A model generated the notes under the pieces. It did no database searches, was not told the origin of the DNA, and was given only the letters and a program-made list of their open reading frames with translations. From Protea cynaroides (taxonomy: Eukaryota; Streptophyta; Magnoliopsida; Proteales; Proteaceae), in contig CM053267.1 of assembly GCA_028583415.1 (NCBI GenBank), positions 45,186,834 to 45,250,833 of the forward strand: 64,000 nucleotides of DNA. Direction: 5' to 3'. This document shows, one piece after another, positions 32,411 to 42,678 of this stretch. The translations under genes and the position numbers were made by a program. Numbering within the stretch: position 1 is the stretch's first letter; each line of letters starts with the position of its first letter.

Positions 32411-33388
32411 ATGGCTGATGCACCAACTACAAGTGGTGACATTGCATGGAGGCATAGGATACCACTGACTGCCAATAAGAAATAGTCACAATGTAATTAT
32501 TGTGGCAAGCAGATAAAAGGAGGTGGTGCCACTAGATTGAAGTGGCATCTTGCTGGTGGTAACAAGGATGTTATGGGTTGCCCAAACGTACCAAGTGAAG
32601 TGAAGAAGGCTATGGCAAGCTTAATGAAGAGTGATATTGATAGAAGAAATAAGAAGAAGGCAGATAAACAGGAGTTTGAGGAGGCTTGTCTGGAGGGCAA
32701 TCTAGGGGTTAATGAAGATGACATTAGCCTTGACAGTGATGAGGTAGACCAAGAAATGATAGAGGCAGAGGTGAGACAGCTGAAGAGAGCGAAGATAGCA
32801 AGTATAAGGCAAAGAGAGCTAGATCGACAAAGACAGTTTGAGACGACTAGAGGAGCTGGGTCATATAGAGAGGCAGCAGCAGAGGATGAGGGGAAGAGGC
32901 CGAGGCTGAGAAGTAAGGGTGCCCCTGAGATACCCTTTAGGAGGACTCAGAGTGTTAGGACTCCAGCTACTGCACAGGCACCACCACCTGTTCGTGACCC
33001 AGATCTTGAGGTCTTGAGGGCGGATCCTGATCTATTTGTCAGACAGGATAGTAAACAAAAAAAGTTGTCCCATTTTTGGACTGATGTCAAGACGAGAGTA
33101 GGAGACAAAATCTCCAAGTGGATGATGTACCATGGCATTGTAGCAAATGCTACCACAGGACCTCACTATCAGACTATGTTGGATGAAATAGGTAGGGCAG
33201 GTCTAGGAGTTAAAGGGCTTCCAGCTTGGGAGTTGTACAACACCTACCTACCCAGACATAAAAAAGAAATGAAACAATATGTGGATTCTTTGAAGACACA
33301 ATGGGAAAGATATGGGGTGACTGTGATGTGTGATGGGTGGACCGGACCCACCAAAAAATCTCTGATCAACTTTTTGGTGAATTGTGAA
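32411..33388 (+). pseudogene. hAT1 transposase, N-terminal part
   Basis: ATG at 32411 (MADAPTTSGDIAWRHR). An in-frame TAG at 32483-32485 precedes the BED zinc finger (CNYCGKQIKGGGATRLKWH). Then a charged linker, and the DUF659-type catalytic start KQYVDSLKTQW, with the first catalytic Asp in VMCDGWTGPT. Homology stops after NFLVNC at about 33386, where organelle DNA begins. About 12 codons present in hAT2 at this site are missing, so the insertion came with a small deletion. Confidence 0.88.
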
Positions 33389-33935
33389 TAAGCCGTCACT
33401 CTCTAGAAGGGCGAGGCAATCCTTCCATCTCCAATCATGTGGGGGATGTCAAGACCAAAGTCCCGACCCAAACGGGGTATGGATATACATAGAGGAAGCT
33501 AGCAGCGCGTCAGAAAGAAACTTATCTGAATAGCTACCCGAGGCAGGAGGAGATCTTGGAGAATCTATAGCTGTATAAGAATCAAATAAGGAGTCCACTG
33601 CTAATCTCGAGGGAATCACGGGATACGGCGATGTAGGGATGGAATGAACACTCACAGCTAGGGGTAGCTAGGATTGGCCACATACCACTATCATGCTTGG
33701 ATGGGCCCCTGCAAGAGTTTCTGTTTCGAGGCCAAAAATAAAAAATGGATCTTTATTCGGACTATTGGCCTCTATCCAATGAAGGGTCTGAAAGAGCTGG
33801 CCCTCCTATTATTCCTCCCTCCCCTCTCCCTAGCCCTTGCTGTTGACTCCTGCCCCGGCCTTAGATCAAGAGCAAACATCTTACTTTAGTCGATCAATAG
33901 TCAGTGGTATGGGGCCGGGTCTCCTTCTTTCCTCC

Positions 33936-34068
33936 ACGTCTTCTCTTCGATTATTAGCATATGCTGACGCTGATTGGGCATGGAGCCAGGATGATCGGAG
34001 GTCTACTACAGGCTATTGCATCTTTCTTGGAGAAGCAGCAACAGCCTTAGACAACCAAGCAACTCCAT
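33936..34068 (+). pseudogene. copia RNase H scrap inside the organelle insert
   Basis: LLAYADADWAWSQDDRRSTTGYCIFLGE is the copia RNase H start with the catalytic Asp. Such fragments are common in plant mitochondrial genomes, so it may have arrived with the insert. Confidence 0.75.
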
Positions 34069-34714
34069 CCCCTTCGGGCCCTTTGTGTTGTAGTAGGGCC
34101 GTTGCGCGTTAGGTAGTAGGGCCGTAGTTTGCTGGCTAGGCCTTTCTTAAAGTTAATCAAAGGGACTGCATAAAAGGAATTCCAATGGGGCTTTAAGTTG
34201 GTAGAAATGATCAAGAAGTACTTTCCCATGATCTCGATTCAGAGTATGCTCCTATCCACTGATTAAAGAAATGACTATCAGGAACGAAGTAAGGCGTTCT
34301 GAGTGAGTTATTTCAGCTTCACGGTTTCTTTCCCTTGAATCAAACTTCAATCAAGTAGAGCATTAAATCCAGTTTTTTTGTGGCGAACAAGTATTTAGTT
34401 TATCGGAATCATAAAATCATAAGAAGAGTAGGGCTTTCTTTGGTGACATACAATCTAATTGTAGGAATAAGTTTCGGATAATGGTGAGATAAGAGGACTT
34501 TTCCTCCGTTATTCGTAGTAGAATTACTCGACCCATAAGCAGATCAATGTGGCATTAACCGAACCGCGCCTTCCATACTTACCTTACCCACGATCCATTC
34601 TTCAAATAAAATGAAAATCTTAGACATAAAATCCTAATCCTGTAACTGTATACAAAAAGAATTTGTATAATGACTTTAAGAAAAAGAAAGACTAATAAAT
34701 AGGAGAAATTCGCT

Positions 34715-34806
34715 GTGACACGTTCACTAAAAAAAAATCCTTTTGTGGCTAATCATTTATTAGCAAAAATTGAGAAACTCAACACGAAAGCAGAAAAAGA
34801 GATCGC
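34715..34806 (+). pseudogene. rps19: plastid rps19, 5' fragment
   Basis: Starts GTG (as in plastids) after AGGAGA, and reads TRSLKKNPFVANHLLAKIEK up to the KAEKEI region, about 30 codons of ribosomal protein S19. It breaks off there into unrelated sequence. Non-functional in the nucleus. Confidence 0.85.
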
Positions 34807-35216
34807 TTTCTCTTGAACAAGGGCATAGCATTAGCTTCAATTGAACAAGCTCAACCTTGAAAAAGAAAGGTGGTAGGCCCGCTTCCACTTGGCCACAGAA
34901 GAAGGCGGCGAGAGACTGGGCCAACTTACTGCTTACTGCCATGCCATGGTTGAAGCTTTAGGCTCCATAGACGGAACTATGTATTAGGTTGATGATTCAA
35001 TTGAAAAAGAAAGATGGGTTTCTCTTTCTTATGATGATAAAATTCCTGTCTCTTCAATTCGTGTCTCTTTACTTTAAATCAATAATCAATAGGATATCCG
35101 CTAATTTTTTTTTAGTTACTCGTTATGATTGCGACGACTTGTTGATTGATTTGATGTCTCAAATAATGATGTTTTCCAATAATTATTTAATGGTTTTACT
35201 TGTAAAATAGGAAATT

Positions 35217-35530
35217 AAACAAAGAAACCCGACTTGAATGATCCTGTATTAAGAGCTAAATTGGCTAAGGGGATGGGTCATAATTATTACGGAGAACCCG
35301 CGTGGCCCAACGATCTTTTATATATTTTTCCAGTAGTAATTCTAGGTACTATTGCATGTAACGTAGGCTTAGCGGTTCTAGAACCATCAATGATTGGCGA
35401 ACCAGCGGATCCATTTGCAACCCCTTTGGAAATATTACCCGAATGGTACTTCTTTCCCGTATTTCAAATACTTCGTACAGTACCTAATAAATTATTGGGT
35501 GTTCTTTTAATGGTTTCAGTACCTGCGGGA
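35217..35530 (+). pseudogene. petD: plastid petD exon 2, fragment
   Basis: Cytochrome b6f subunit IV from [20 protein letters not shown] through [20 protein letters not shown] to LLMVSVPAG, about 103 codons without a stop, then fused to reversed trnM. The C-terminal ~45 residues are missing. Nearly unchanged coding sequence implies recent transfer or conservation before transfer. Confidence 0.93.
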
Positions 35531-35599
35531 TACTATTGGATTTGAACCAATGACTCCCGCCGTATGAAAGCAATACTCTAACCACTGAGTTAAGTAGGT
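35531..35599 (-). tRNA. trnM: trnM-CAU (plastid type), 3' end truncated
   Basis: Minus strand starts ACCTACTTAACTCAGTGG, has anticodon arm TTGCTTTCATACGGCGG with CAT anticodon, and T-arm GGTTCAAATCC. The last four acceptor bases are replaced at the petD junction, so the acceptor stem cannot close fully. Elongator methionine tRNA of plastid origin; not expected to work here. Confidence 0.88.
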
Positions 35600-36295
35600 T
35601 ATCATCACAAAGAGAAACAAATGGGACCATCACATCGATGGATTATAGATCGAATATTACTTCTAAGCAATACTAATCCTTAGCAGGAAGGAGATCCGAA
35701 AGCTATCATGTCCGACCATGAAACCGGCCGATAGGCGAAAGAGAATCAACTAGTTTAGTTTTGATCTGAGTAGGCTCATAATAGGGAATACCCTAACCCT
35801 GGGAACCGGGGCCTGGCCATCCTTCGTTTGCGGTCGACGTTCCGGCAAAGTTTGTCCGTCGACAGCTGAATGTTTCGATCTGGTTCGATTCATGGTCGCA
35901 TCTGCAAACGTTTTCCCGTGGGCCGACGCCCCCCCCCAGTCCAGGCATTGATCTATATCACTTCAGAAGAAACGATGTAACCAACGAATTTGGAGAGAAA
36001 ACGCGGAGTATATCAAAAGTATGAATAGACTACATGAGCTGGAGCGCCAGCGCCGCCCTTAAACCAACCAGGCTAGCGACTTTTTACTTCTTTGTTTCTA
36101 TACTTCAATATCAGCGGCGATTCTATTCTATTCTCTTTTTTTTATCATTCCCATCTGGATATCTCCTACTTATAAAGATAAAAAATTATTTATTTATTAA
36201 TTTATATATATAAATAAAAATAAAGATAAAGAAAGATTATTGTCTTTATTTTAATATATATATATATTTCTTTCTTTATCTTATCCTACTTGTTG

Positions 36296-38860
36296 TGCAT
36301 CCAATCATATCAAGGATTCCAAGTACATTTATGGTCTCTTGAAGAAAGTGGTGAAAGAAGTGGGGATAAATCATATGGTACAAGTGGTCACTGATAATGG
36401 TAGTAACTTCAAAAAAGCAGGGGAAAGGTTGATAAATAATAAAAAATACTGACTTTTTTGGACACCATGTGCAGCCCACTGTATTGATTTGATGCTGAAG
36501 GACATGGGGAAAATAAAACTGGTGAAAGAGACTGTAGAAAATGCAAGGCAAGTAACCACTTTCATTTATAACCATGGATATGCCTTAGAGATGATGAGAA
36601 CCAAGTGTGGTGGAGACTTGGTGAGGCCAGGGTTAATGTGTTTTGCAACAAACTACATTGCCCTCAAGAGTTTTGACATGAAGAAATCTAGTTTGAGATC
36701 AATGTTTGCTTCAGAGGAGTGGTTTGAGTGGCCTCAGTCTAGTTCTCGAGCTGGTAGAACAGCACAAGCAACCATATCTAGCGATAAATTATGGGATGAT
36801 GTCAAAAAAATTGTGGCGATATTAGATCCCATTGTGAAAGTGCTGAGAATGGTTGATGGACAAAGGAAGGCCACCTTACCATACTTGTGGGCTGCCATAG
36901 ATATGATGAAGATGCAAGTAGAGGAAGCTTACAGACGCGGGAACTCAAAATATATTGCCATCATCAAAGATCGTTGGGAGCGACAGCTCAAGCACCCACT
37001 ACACAAGGCTGGTGAGTCTTTACTTGATGTACTTCAATTTCTCAACTAATTAAAATTACATCAGCTTGCATTGACGTAATTATAATATTTGTCAATTTTA
37101 GCATATTATTTGAGTCCTAAGTATCAATACAAAGACAACTTGGGAATGCGTCAAGAATTGATAGATGCAGTACAAGAAGTGGTTGCCAAGCTTAAGCCAA
37201 ACGCAAGAGCACAGTCTATTATTTTGCAAGAAGTAAGACTTTTACTTACTTTGTTGTCAACATAATTTATAAGAATTTTATTTTTACTAAGACTATTACC
37301 CATCAAAATTGGTTCAGCTCAAAAGCTTTAGAGATGCCACTGGGAGTTTTGATAGGGCGGCTGCTGAATCTGGTCGACAATCAACACCCCCTGGTACGTA
37401 TACTTACTTTATGGATGCCCATATGCCATTGTGGATTTTTTCATCATTTAATATTTGTTTCCTATGCTATTTTGCAGCTGAATGGTGGGTCTTGTACGGA
37501 TCGGAGTCACCCAACCTTCGTGCAATAGCAGTGAAGGTGTTATCACAAACATGCTCCGCCACGGGATGTGAACGAAACTGGAGCACATTTTCGCTTATAC
37601 ATACTAAGCGACGAAACCGGTTGGGTGCAAAAAGGCTTGAGGACTTGGTGTATGTGCACTATAATTTGAGACTGAAAGAAGAGCACATACGGTTAAGCAG
37701 GGACAAAGATGCTAAAACCCCCATTGAGCTGAGTGAGATCTTTGAGTTGGAGGGAGAGGAAGTTGATCCTTTGAATGAGTGGGTTACAGATCGTGGTGAG
37801 CCTCAATTAGATGAAGCTGGTGGTCGACTAAGTCGTCTTATTGCTGGAGCCTTGGAGGCTGGTGTGGGAGAGTTTATGGCTACTAAGGGTAGAGTCCACG
37901 CACAGGCAAGACGTCCATTTCAGAATTGTGATAGTGAGACTGAGAGTGATTCGCCGGTTTCTTCTGGAGAAACACAATCACCTTCTGCCACCCAAGGTGG
38001 TACTAGTACTAGTGGACCTAGTAGTACTGGGGATAATGATGATGATGGTGGTGGTGATGACAAATATGCTGCCATACGCAATGAGCCCGATCAGTATGAC
38101 CAACCACAACAGCTAGATCCATTGCCTTTCTCCCTTGAGATTCACAGGGGAGACTCACTATGATCATGCTACACAGGATACTGACCACGGAACCCGGTCT
38201 AGTGGTAGTACTAGAGGGTACACTAGAGGATCACGCTAGCGGTTCATGCCACAGGAGGAGATGGATGAAACAGATCCCATGGATATATCGACCATGTCTG
38301 GCAGCATGACAGGGATGCATTTAGGGGAGAGTTCTCAGATTGGAGGGACTGGGCATTGGTGTGCACCAGAATTCATGACCACACGGACCTCGAGCCCAGC
38401 AATTCCTGAAGAGAATGGCGGCGAGAGTATCAGTTCGACGGCACATGGTGGATTTGGATGGTCTACTACTGGGGCTAGTGGAGTTGGAGGTGGTGGGTAT
38501 GGGGGTTATTATAGTTCCTACCCCAACAATCAATTTAGAGATGACTCAGCCTCAGGTGTTGGCAGTGGCACTGTTGGATCATCGCTCGTCGACTCCATAT
38601 TTCAGTATGTTCCTCCTCCGACGTTCATGCCTACTCCTGCTCCACCCACACACACACTCGATCAGCCTTACCCTCGACAAAGGTACTTATATTATGTTGA
38701 TGACTCTATCTACTCATGGGCTGTTAGAGACTATCAGAACAATTGGAGTGATACCATGTCTTGGGATATATACGTGCTGCAATCTGAGGAGCGTTATCGC
38801 CACCATCAGTGGTATGTTGCACGTGGTTTAAATGTACCACGAAGCTCTACATGGAACTAA
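36296..38860 (+). pseudogene. hAT1 transposase, C-terminal part and tail
   Basis: Resumes at DSKYIYGLLKKVVKEVG, second catalytic Asp in VVTDNGSNFKKAG, a TGA at 36450, then FWTPCAAHCIDLMLKDMGK. Conserved introns follow: after HKAG (GTGAGT near 37010), after ILQE (GTAAGAC near 37231), after TPPG (GTACGT near 37394). The dimerisation domain begins EWWVLYGSESPNLR and holds CSATGCERNWSTFSLIHTKRR. A long acidic, Gly/Ser-rich tail follows (with a frameshift at 38163 and a stop near 38238), ending in DYQNNWSDTMSWDIYV, a segment conserved in hAT2. Confidence 0.85.
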
Positions 38861-39261
38861 CTGGTGAGATTTCTAATTTTTAAGTTCAATCTTCAATGTA
38901 TTAATTTTTAATGAATATTGTTAATTAGTGGCTTGATAGTTAGTAGCTTAGTACATTACTACATTGTGACATTTGTGTAATATTTCAGCGTACACTATCA
39001 AACATTGGTCCACACCACATGTAGCTATTTTCTATGTCTTTTTTGCAAACTAACATTAGAAATAGGTGTAAAATGGTTTATAGGGTACACAAAAAAAATC
39101 AGACAAAAAAAAACATTTTTAAGCCTCGAAACCATGGAGTCAATAAAGCTGGTAGAAAATACCAGGTTTCAGCCTGGTTTCGGTGGTTTCGCCGAGTTGT
39201 GTCGGTTTCGAGCCTGACCGAAACAGGTCTCGAAACTGGCACCTTGATCCATGGTTTTAGT

Positions 39262-40077
39262 ACACATCAATGAGCCTTTTAATTGTGACAAACAGTTGTG
39301 ACAAAAGATTCCACACCCATCTCATTGGCTAAATTTCCACCTGAAACAGATGGTTGTGACATTATTAGGCTCGTTACTGATTACTTATTTATGACTAATA
39401 TCATTTAAGTAAATGTTTTCATTTACTTAAGATATTATTCATAAATAAGCAAATACCCCCTATTTGAATCCAATAAAAATAGTCTAAAATTCAAATTCCA
39501 GAAGGAAAAAAAGTCAACCCCCCTGTTCAAGAACAAAAACCATATTTTTGGGTGCGAGGGCGATTTTCAACTTTTAAATGCTAGGCTTTTTTCTAAATAT
39601 AAAAATTCTATAAATCTTATTATAATAAATCATCACTAAAAACCAAGAGTGCGCCAAAATAATCTTTTGCTTTGATGCCCAAAAAATAATTTACATTCGA
39701 GTCGACTTTAAACAAGCATTCCCGTATTCGAACAAGGTTTGACCGGAGTGTAACTCCTTCATTATAATTTGGATTCAAAGCAATCTCGGATTTGTTGGAA
39801 AGCTGATTATGCTAGCTTTGCAACGAATTCGAGATTACTTGAATCCGAACTATATTAAAGGAGTTACGCTCCGATCAAATTCGTTAAAAGTACGCAAATG
39901 TTAGTCATAAATAATTGTTTACTTAACTCTAGACACAGTCCCAGGTCTTAGTGTACATTAGTAAACTTGGGTCCACATCACATAGTAATTAAGTTATGTC
40001 TTAAATGTTGATTATTTATGTAGAATGTTGCATATATATAAACATTAATATTTTAGAAATAAAAGAAATGCATTGGG
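39262..40077. repeat. hAT1 right flank: inverted repeats and a repeat shared with 53000-53190
   Basis: 39385-39455 is a near-perfect palindrome around ATTTAAGTAAATG; 39740-39885 is a second inverted repeat (GGAGTGTAACTCCTT against AAGGAGTTACGCTCC). About 39380-39560 matches 53000-53190, next to another hAT-end sequence. Near 39960-40000 the sequence resembles the hAT1 3' UTR (TTGGGTCCACATCACAT). Probably remains of older hAT-related insertions. No gene. Confidence 0.5.
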
Positions 40078-40171
40078 AATGCCTTGGTCGCCTAGGCAAC
40101 GCCTAGGCGGGCGCCTAGGCGCCCAGGATGGCCCCAAACGCCTTGGATCGCCTTGTCGCCTTGACAACTAT
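40078..40171. mobile_element. truncated MITE rich in GCCTAGGCG
   Basis: Right end CGCCTTGACAACTATG matches the end of the MITE at 28818-28958; the left CATAGTTG end is missing. Inside are GCCTAGGCG palindromes. Confidence 0.65.
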
Positions 40172-41509
40172 GATGTCAACCCACATGACTAAGTTTTGTG
40201 GTATTGAACCAAAATACTGAATTTAGGGATCCTTTGGGCCTCAAAATAAAAAAATAAAAAATATATATTTTGATACCTAGAACTCACTGAAGGCGCTAAA
40301 AATGATTTCAGAGTACAGAATTTCCATACTCTGGAAACTAGTGATCATTGATTTGTTAGTCTGTGAATAGAAATCTACAACAAAATACTCTTTGAAGGGA
40401 TCGATTTGGCCTTATTGATATATGATGAAACTAATGCAGGAAGTTCAGATTGAAGGGGTTGAAGATGGTTGGAAAAAGAACAATTGCATATTCAGGAAAA
40501 GTGATGGTCAGAGATGACAGACAGCGGTATAACTTTGCAAGGAATCTAAAACAAAGGGATGCAGCCAGGTTAATTTCAATTCTCCACATGTTTTGGTCAT
40601 GGAATTAGGATGAGAAATCCTAAAGGTTAAATAACTTAAGCTCAAATGATGGCTTCAAGATAAGTGGGAAGTGACTGTCAGATTTCCGATTTGCAGATAT
40701 TCAACTGCAGAACAAATAAAAGTTGAAGGAGACGTAAGCCAACAGAAGAGACAGGAAGGGGAAGAAATAGGAATCACTCCAGGTTTTCCAAAAGAGAGAT
40801 ACAATGGTTCTTCCAATTTCAGTAAATCAAGCAAAAGGAGTAAATATGTAAAATTTGGAAAGAGGAAGGGCACACAGGGATCAATAGTTGCTCGACCCAG
40901 TGAAGAAGGAACTGAAAATTGTTGGGATGTTTTTAGTCTTTTGAGCGTTAGCCTGATTTTATTTTATTTCACATTTTTCTAATTTATGGGAGAACGGAGC
41001 AATTTGAAAATTTTTCTTCTTTCTTGTCCAGGTTTAGCAGTGAGGTTGGTTTTGCTGTTAGTATTTCTATGTATGTTTGGGTTAATTATTCTTAATTTAG
41101 TTTTATGTTTGGTCCCAACGGTCCAAGTTTCCTGTCATATTTATTTATGTATTTATATTTAGGCAAAAGTTTTTTATATATGGCCATGCACACTTCATAA
41201 ACCCTTCCCCTTATATTTCTTTTGGGTAGAGTCTCCTGTCTTCATTTGACAATTTAAATAACAAGATAATTCCTATTTTCAGTCTTGTTCTAAATCCTCT
41301 TTTGGACTTTATTTTTGTGGTAAGAAGTTACCCAATTTGCATGATATTGTTGCAATTTGAAAGATTCATCAATTACGTTTCCTATAAATCAGGATTGGAT
41401 GAATCTCAGTTAATTTAGGAAAGTTGTGGCCAATATACTGGCTGGTTAGCAGTCAATGACAGGATCTCACTATTCTCCACGTACTTCTGCATTATTTTCA
41501 ATTTGAAAC
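40172..41509. other. no gene recognised
   Basis: An open frame at 40671-40982 (Lys/Ser-rich, then hydrophobic) has no recognisable domain. The remainder is AT-rich. Confidence 0.4.
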
Positions 41510-41881
41510 TGTTAAACTACACTACGTCAGTCCACACGATGGCAATATCAGAAGTTGTATTGGAGTGGGACTCTTTGTCCTCAATAGCAGAATTAAAGGA
41601 GGACTCTATGTCCTACTCAACTAATAATTCTATTTAGATAGGTTACCTAATTTATCTAGATGTCCTTTCTCATCTAAAATACTGCACAGTCCTATTTGCG
41701 TTATAGTAGGTTACTGGGACTCCAATTGTAATTGAGAGATTTCTTTTATACATATATGGAATAAGATGGACAGAATGAGATAACGGTTATGCCTCTTCTC
41801 AGCAGAATCAAGCTCTCCTTTTCTCTCCCTATTCTTCCCTCTCTCTCACGGTTCTAGTTTGCTTTTATTCAATTTGTTACA
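41510..41881 (+). repeat. 5' LTR, 372 bp
   Basis: Perfectly bounded by TG and CA, with a TATA-like ACATATATGG near 41750 and a CT-rich downstream part (CTCTCCCTATTCTTCC). Directly followed by the primer site. Confidence 0.85.
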
Positions 41882-42678
41882 TGGTATCAAAGCGGTTGCT
41901 GTTTTGAGAGTCGTCTAAAGTACTTCGTCAAGGTGTGCAGCCACCATTGCCTCTGCTGCTTTTGCCTTTTTATATTATACCTACTGCTGCTATTTACCAT
42001 ATCAGCTGCTGTTGCACAAGCTTTTATTTTCAGATTTCGAACATTGATTATCTCAATACATTGATTCTCAGTTTTTGGCCTGATATGGCTATCGGATTTG
42101 GTGCATTATTAAGTATTCCTGCTACTGCAAGTCCGGACCATTAAGTTCTATCATTGCTCTCGGTTCAGTTTTAATTTCTTTTTCAGTGCATTGTCTTTAC
42201 ATCAGTTTCGGTCAAGAATTTATTACTATTGTCTTTACATTAAATTTGGTTTAAGATCCTATTTTCTAGGAGGGGCTTTATCTCTTTCCCCTTCTCACGT
42301 TTCATCTTTTTCTCTTATCACAAATTCTTTTTTTTTTCCCTATCTTCACTCACCAACAAGAATTGAACCTGGTGATATAAATCTGGTTTGATTTCTTCTC
42401 TGTCCTCACTGATTATATTAATGGAATTGAATCCGGTCTATTCTCTGCTCACGGCTAATAGAAACCAGTTGTTATTTAATGCTCAGCTGATAGTTAATGT
42501 TCTTTCCATTAAGGTGTGCAATTGAATTCTGATTTGGTGAGCATTACATTCATACATCAGTTACAGATCTGGTTTCTATTTTCATCAGTTTTTATTGTTA
42601 TCCTAATCTGTACTTCGAATCCCTAATTTGGTTGCTATTTTTCTGCCGGTATTGAAATCTTTTATTCAATGTTTGTAA

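Larger units (their letters stand above)
33389..36295. other. mitochondrial-type DNA insert with plastid pieces
   Basis: About 2.9 kb unlike its surroundings: long non-coding DNA of plant mitochondrial style, a copia RNase H scrap (33936-34068), plastid rps19 start (34715), petD exon 2 (35217-35530) and trnM (35531-35599). petD and trnM are fused at a short overlap that does not exist in plastid genomes, which points to prior rearrangement, most simply in a mitochondrial genome (plastid DNA in mitochondria), followed by transfer to the nucleus. The last ~170 bp (36120-36290) is AT-rich and unassigned. Confidence 0.75.
31325..39253 (+). mobile_element. hAT1: DUF659-type hAT transposon, split by organelle DNA
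   Basis: Flanked by a perfect 8-bp target duplication GTTTTAGT (31317-31324 and 39254-39261). Ends CACTATCGAAAC and (reversed) CATGGATCAAGG are weak inverted repeats; both subterminal regions are packed with GGTTTCGA/TCGAAACC motifs (31325-31500 and 39120-39240). The transposase gene has a BED finger and catalytic core before, and the remainder after, a 2.9 kb organelle insert. Without the insert the element is about 5.0 kb, close to hAT2. Confidence 0.9.

Noticed and set aside
34715..35599. rps19, petD and trnM as real organelle genes (window from an organelle genome)
   Set aside because: All three are truncated and the flanks are halves of one nuclear hAT transposase gene.
40671..40982. 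103-codon open frame, Lys/Ser-rich with a hydrophobic end
   Set aside because: No recognisable family and no transcript signals; I could not support a gene.
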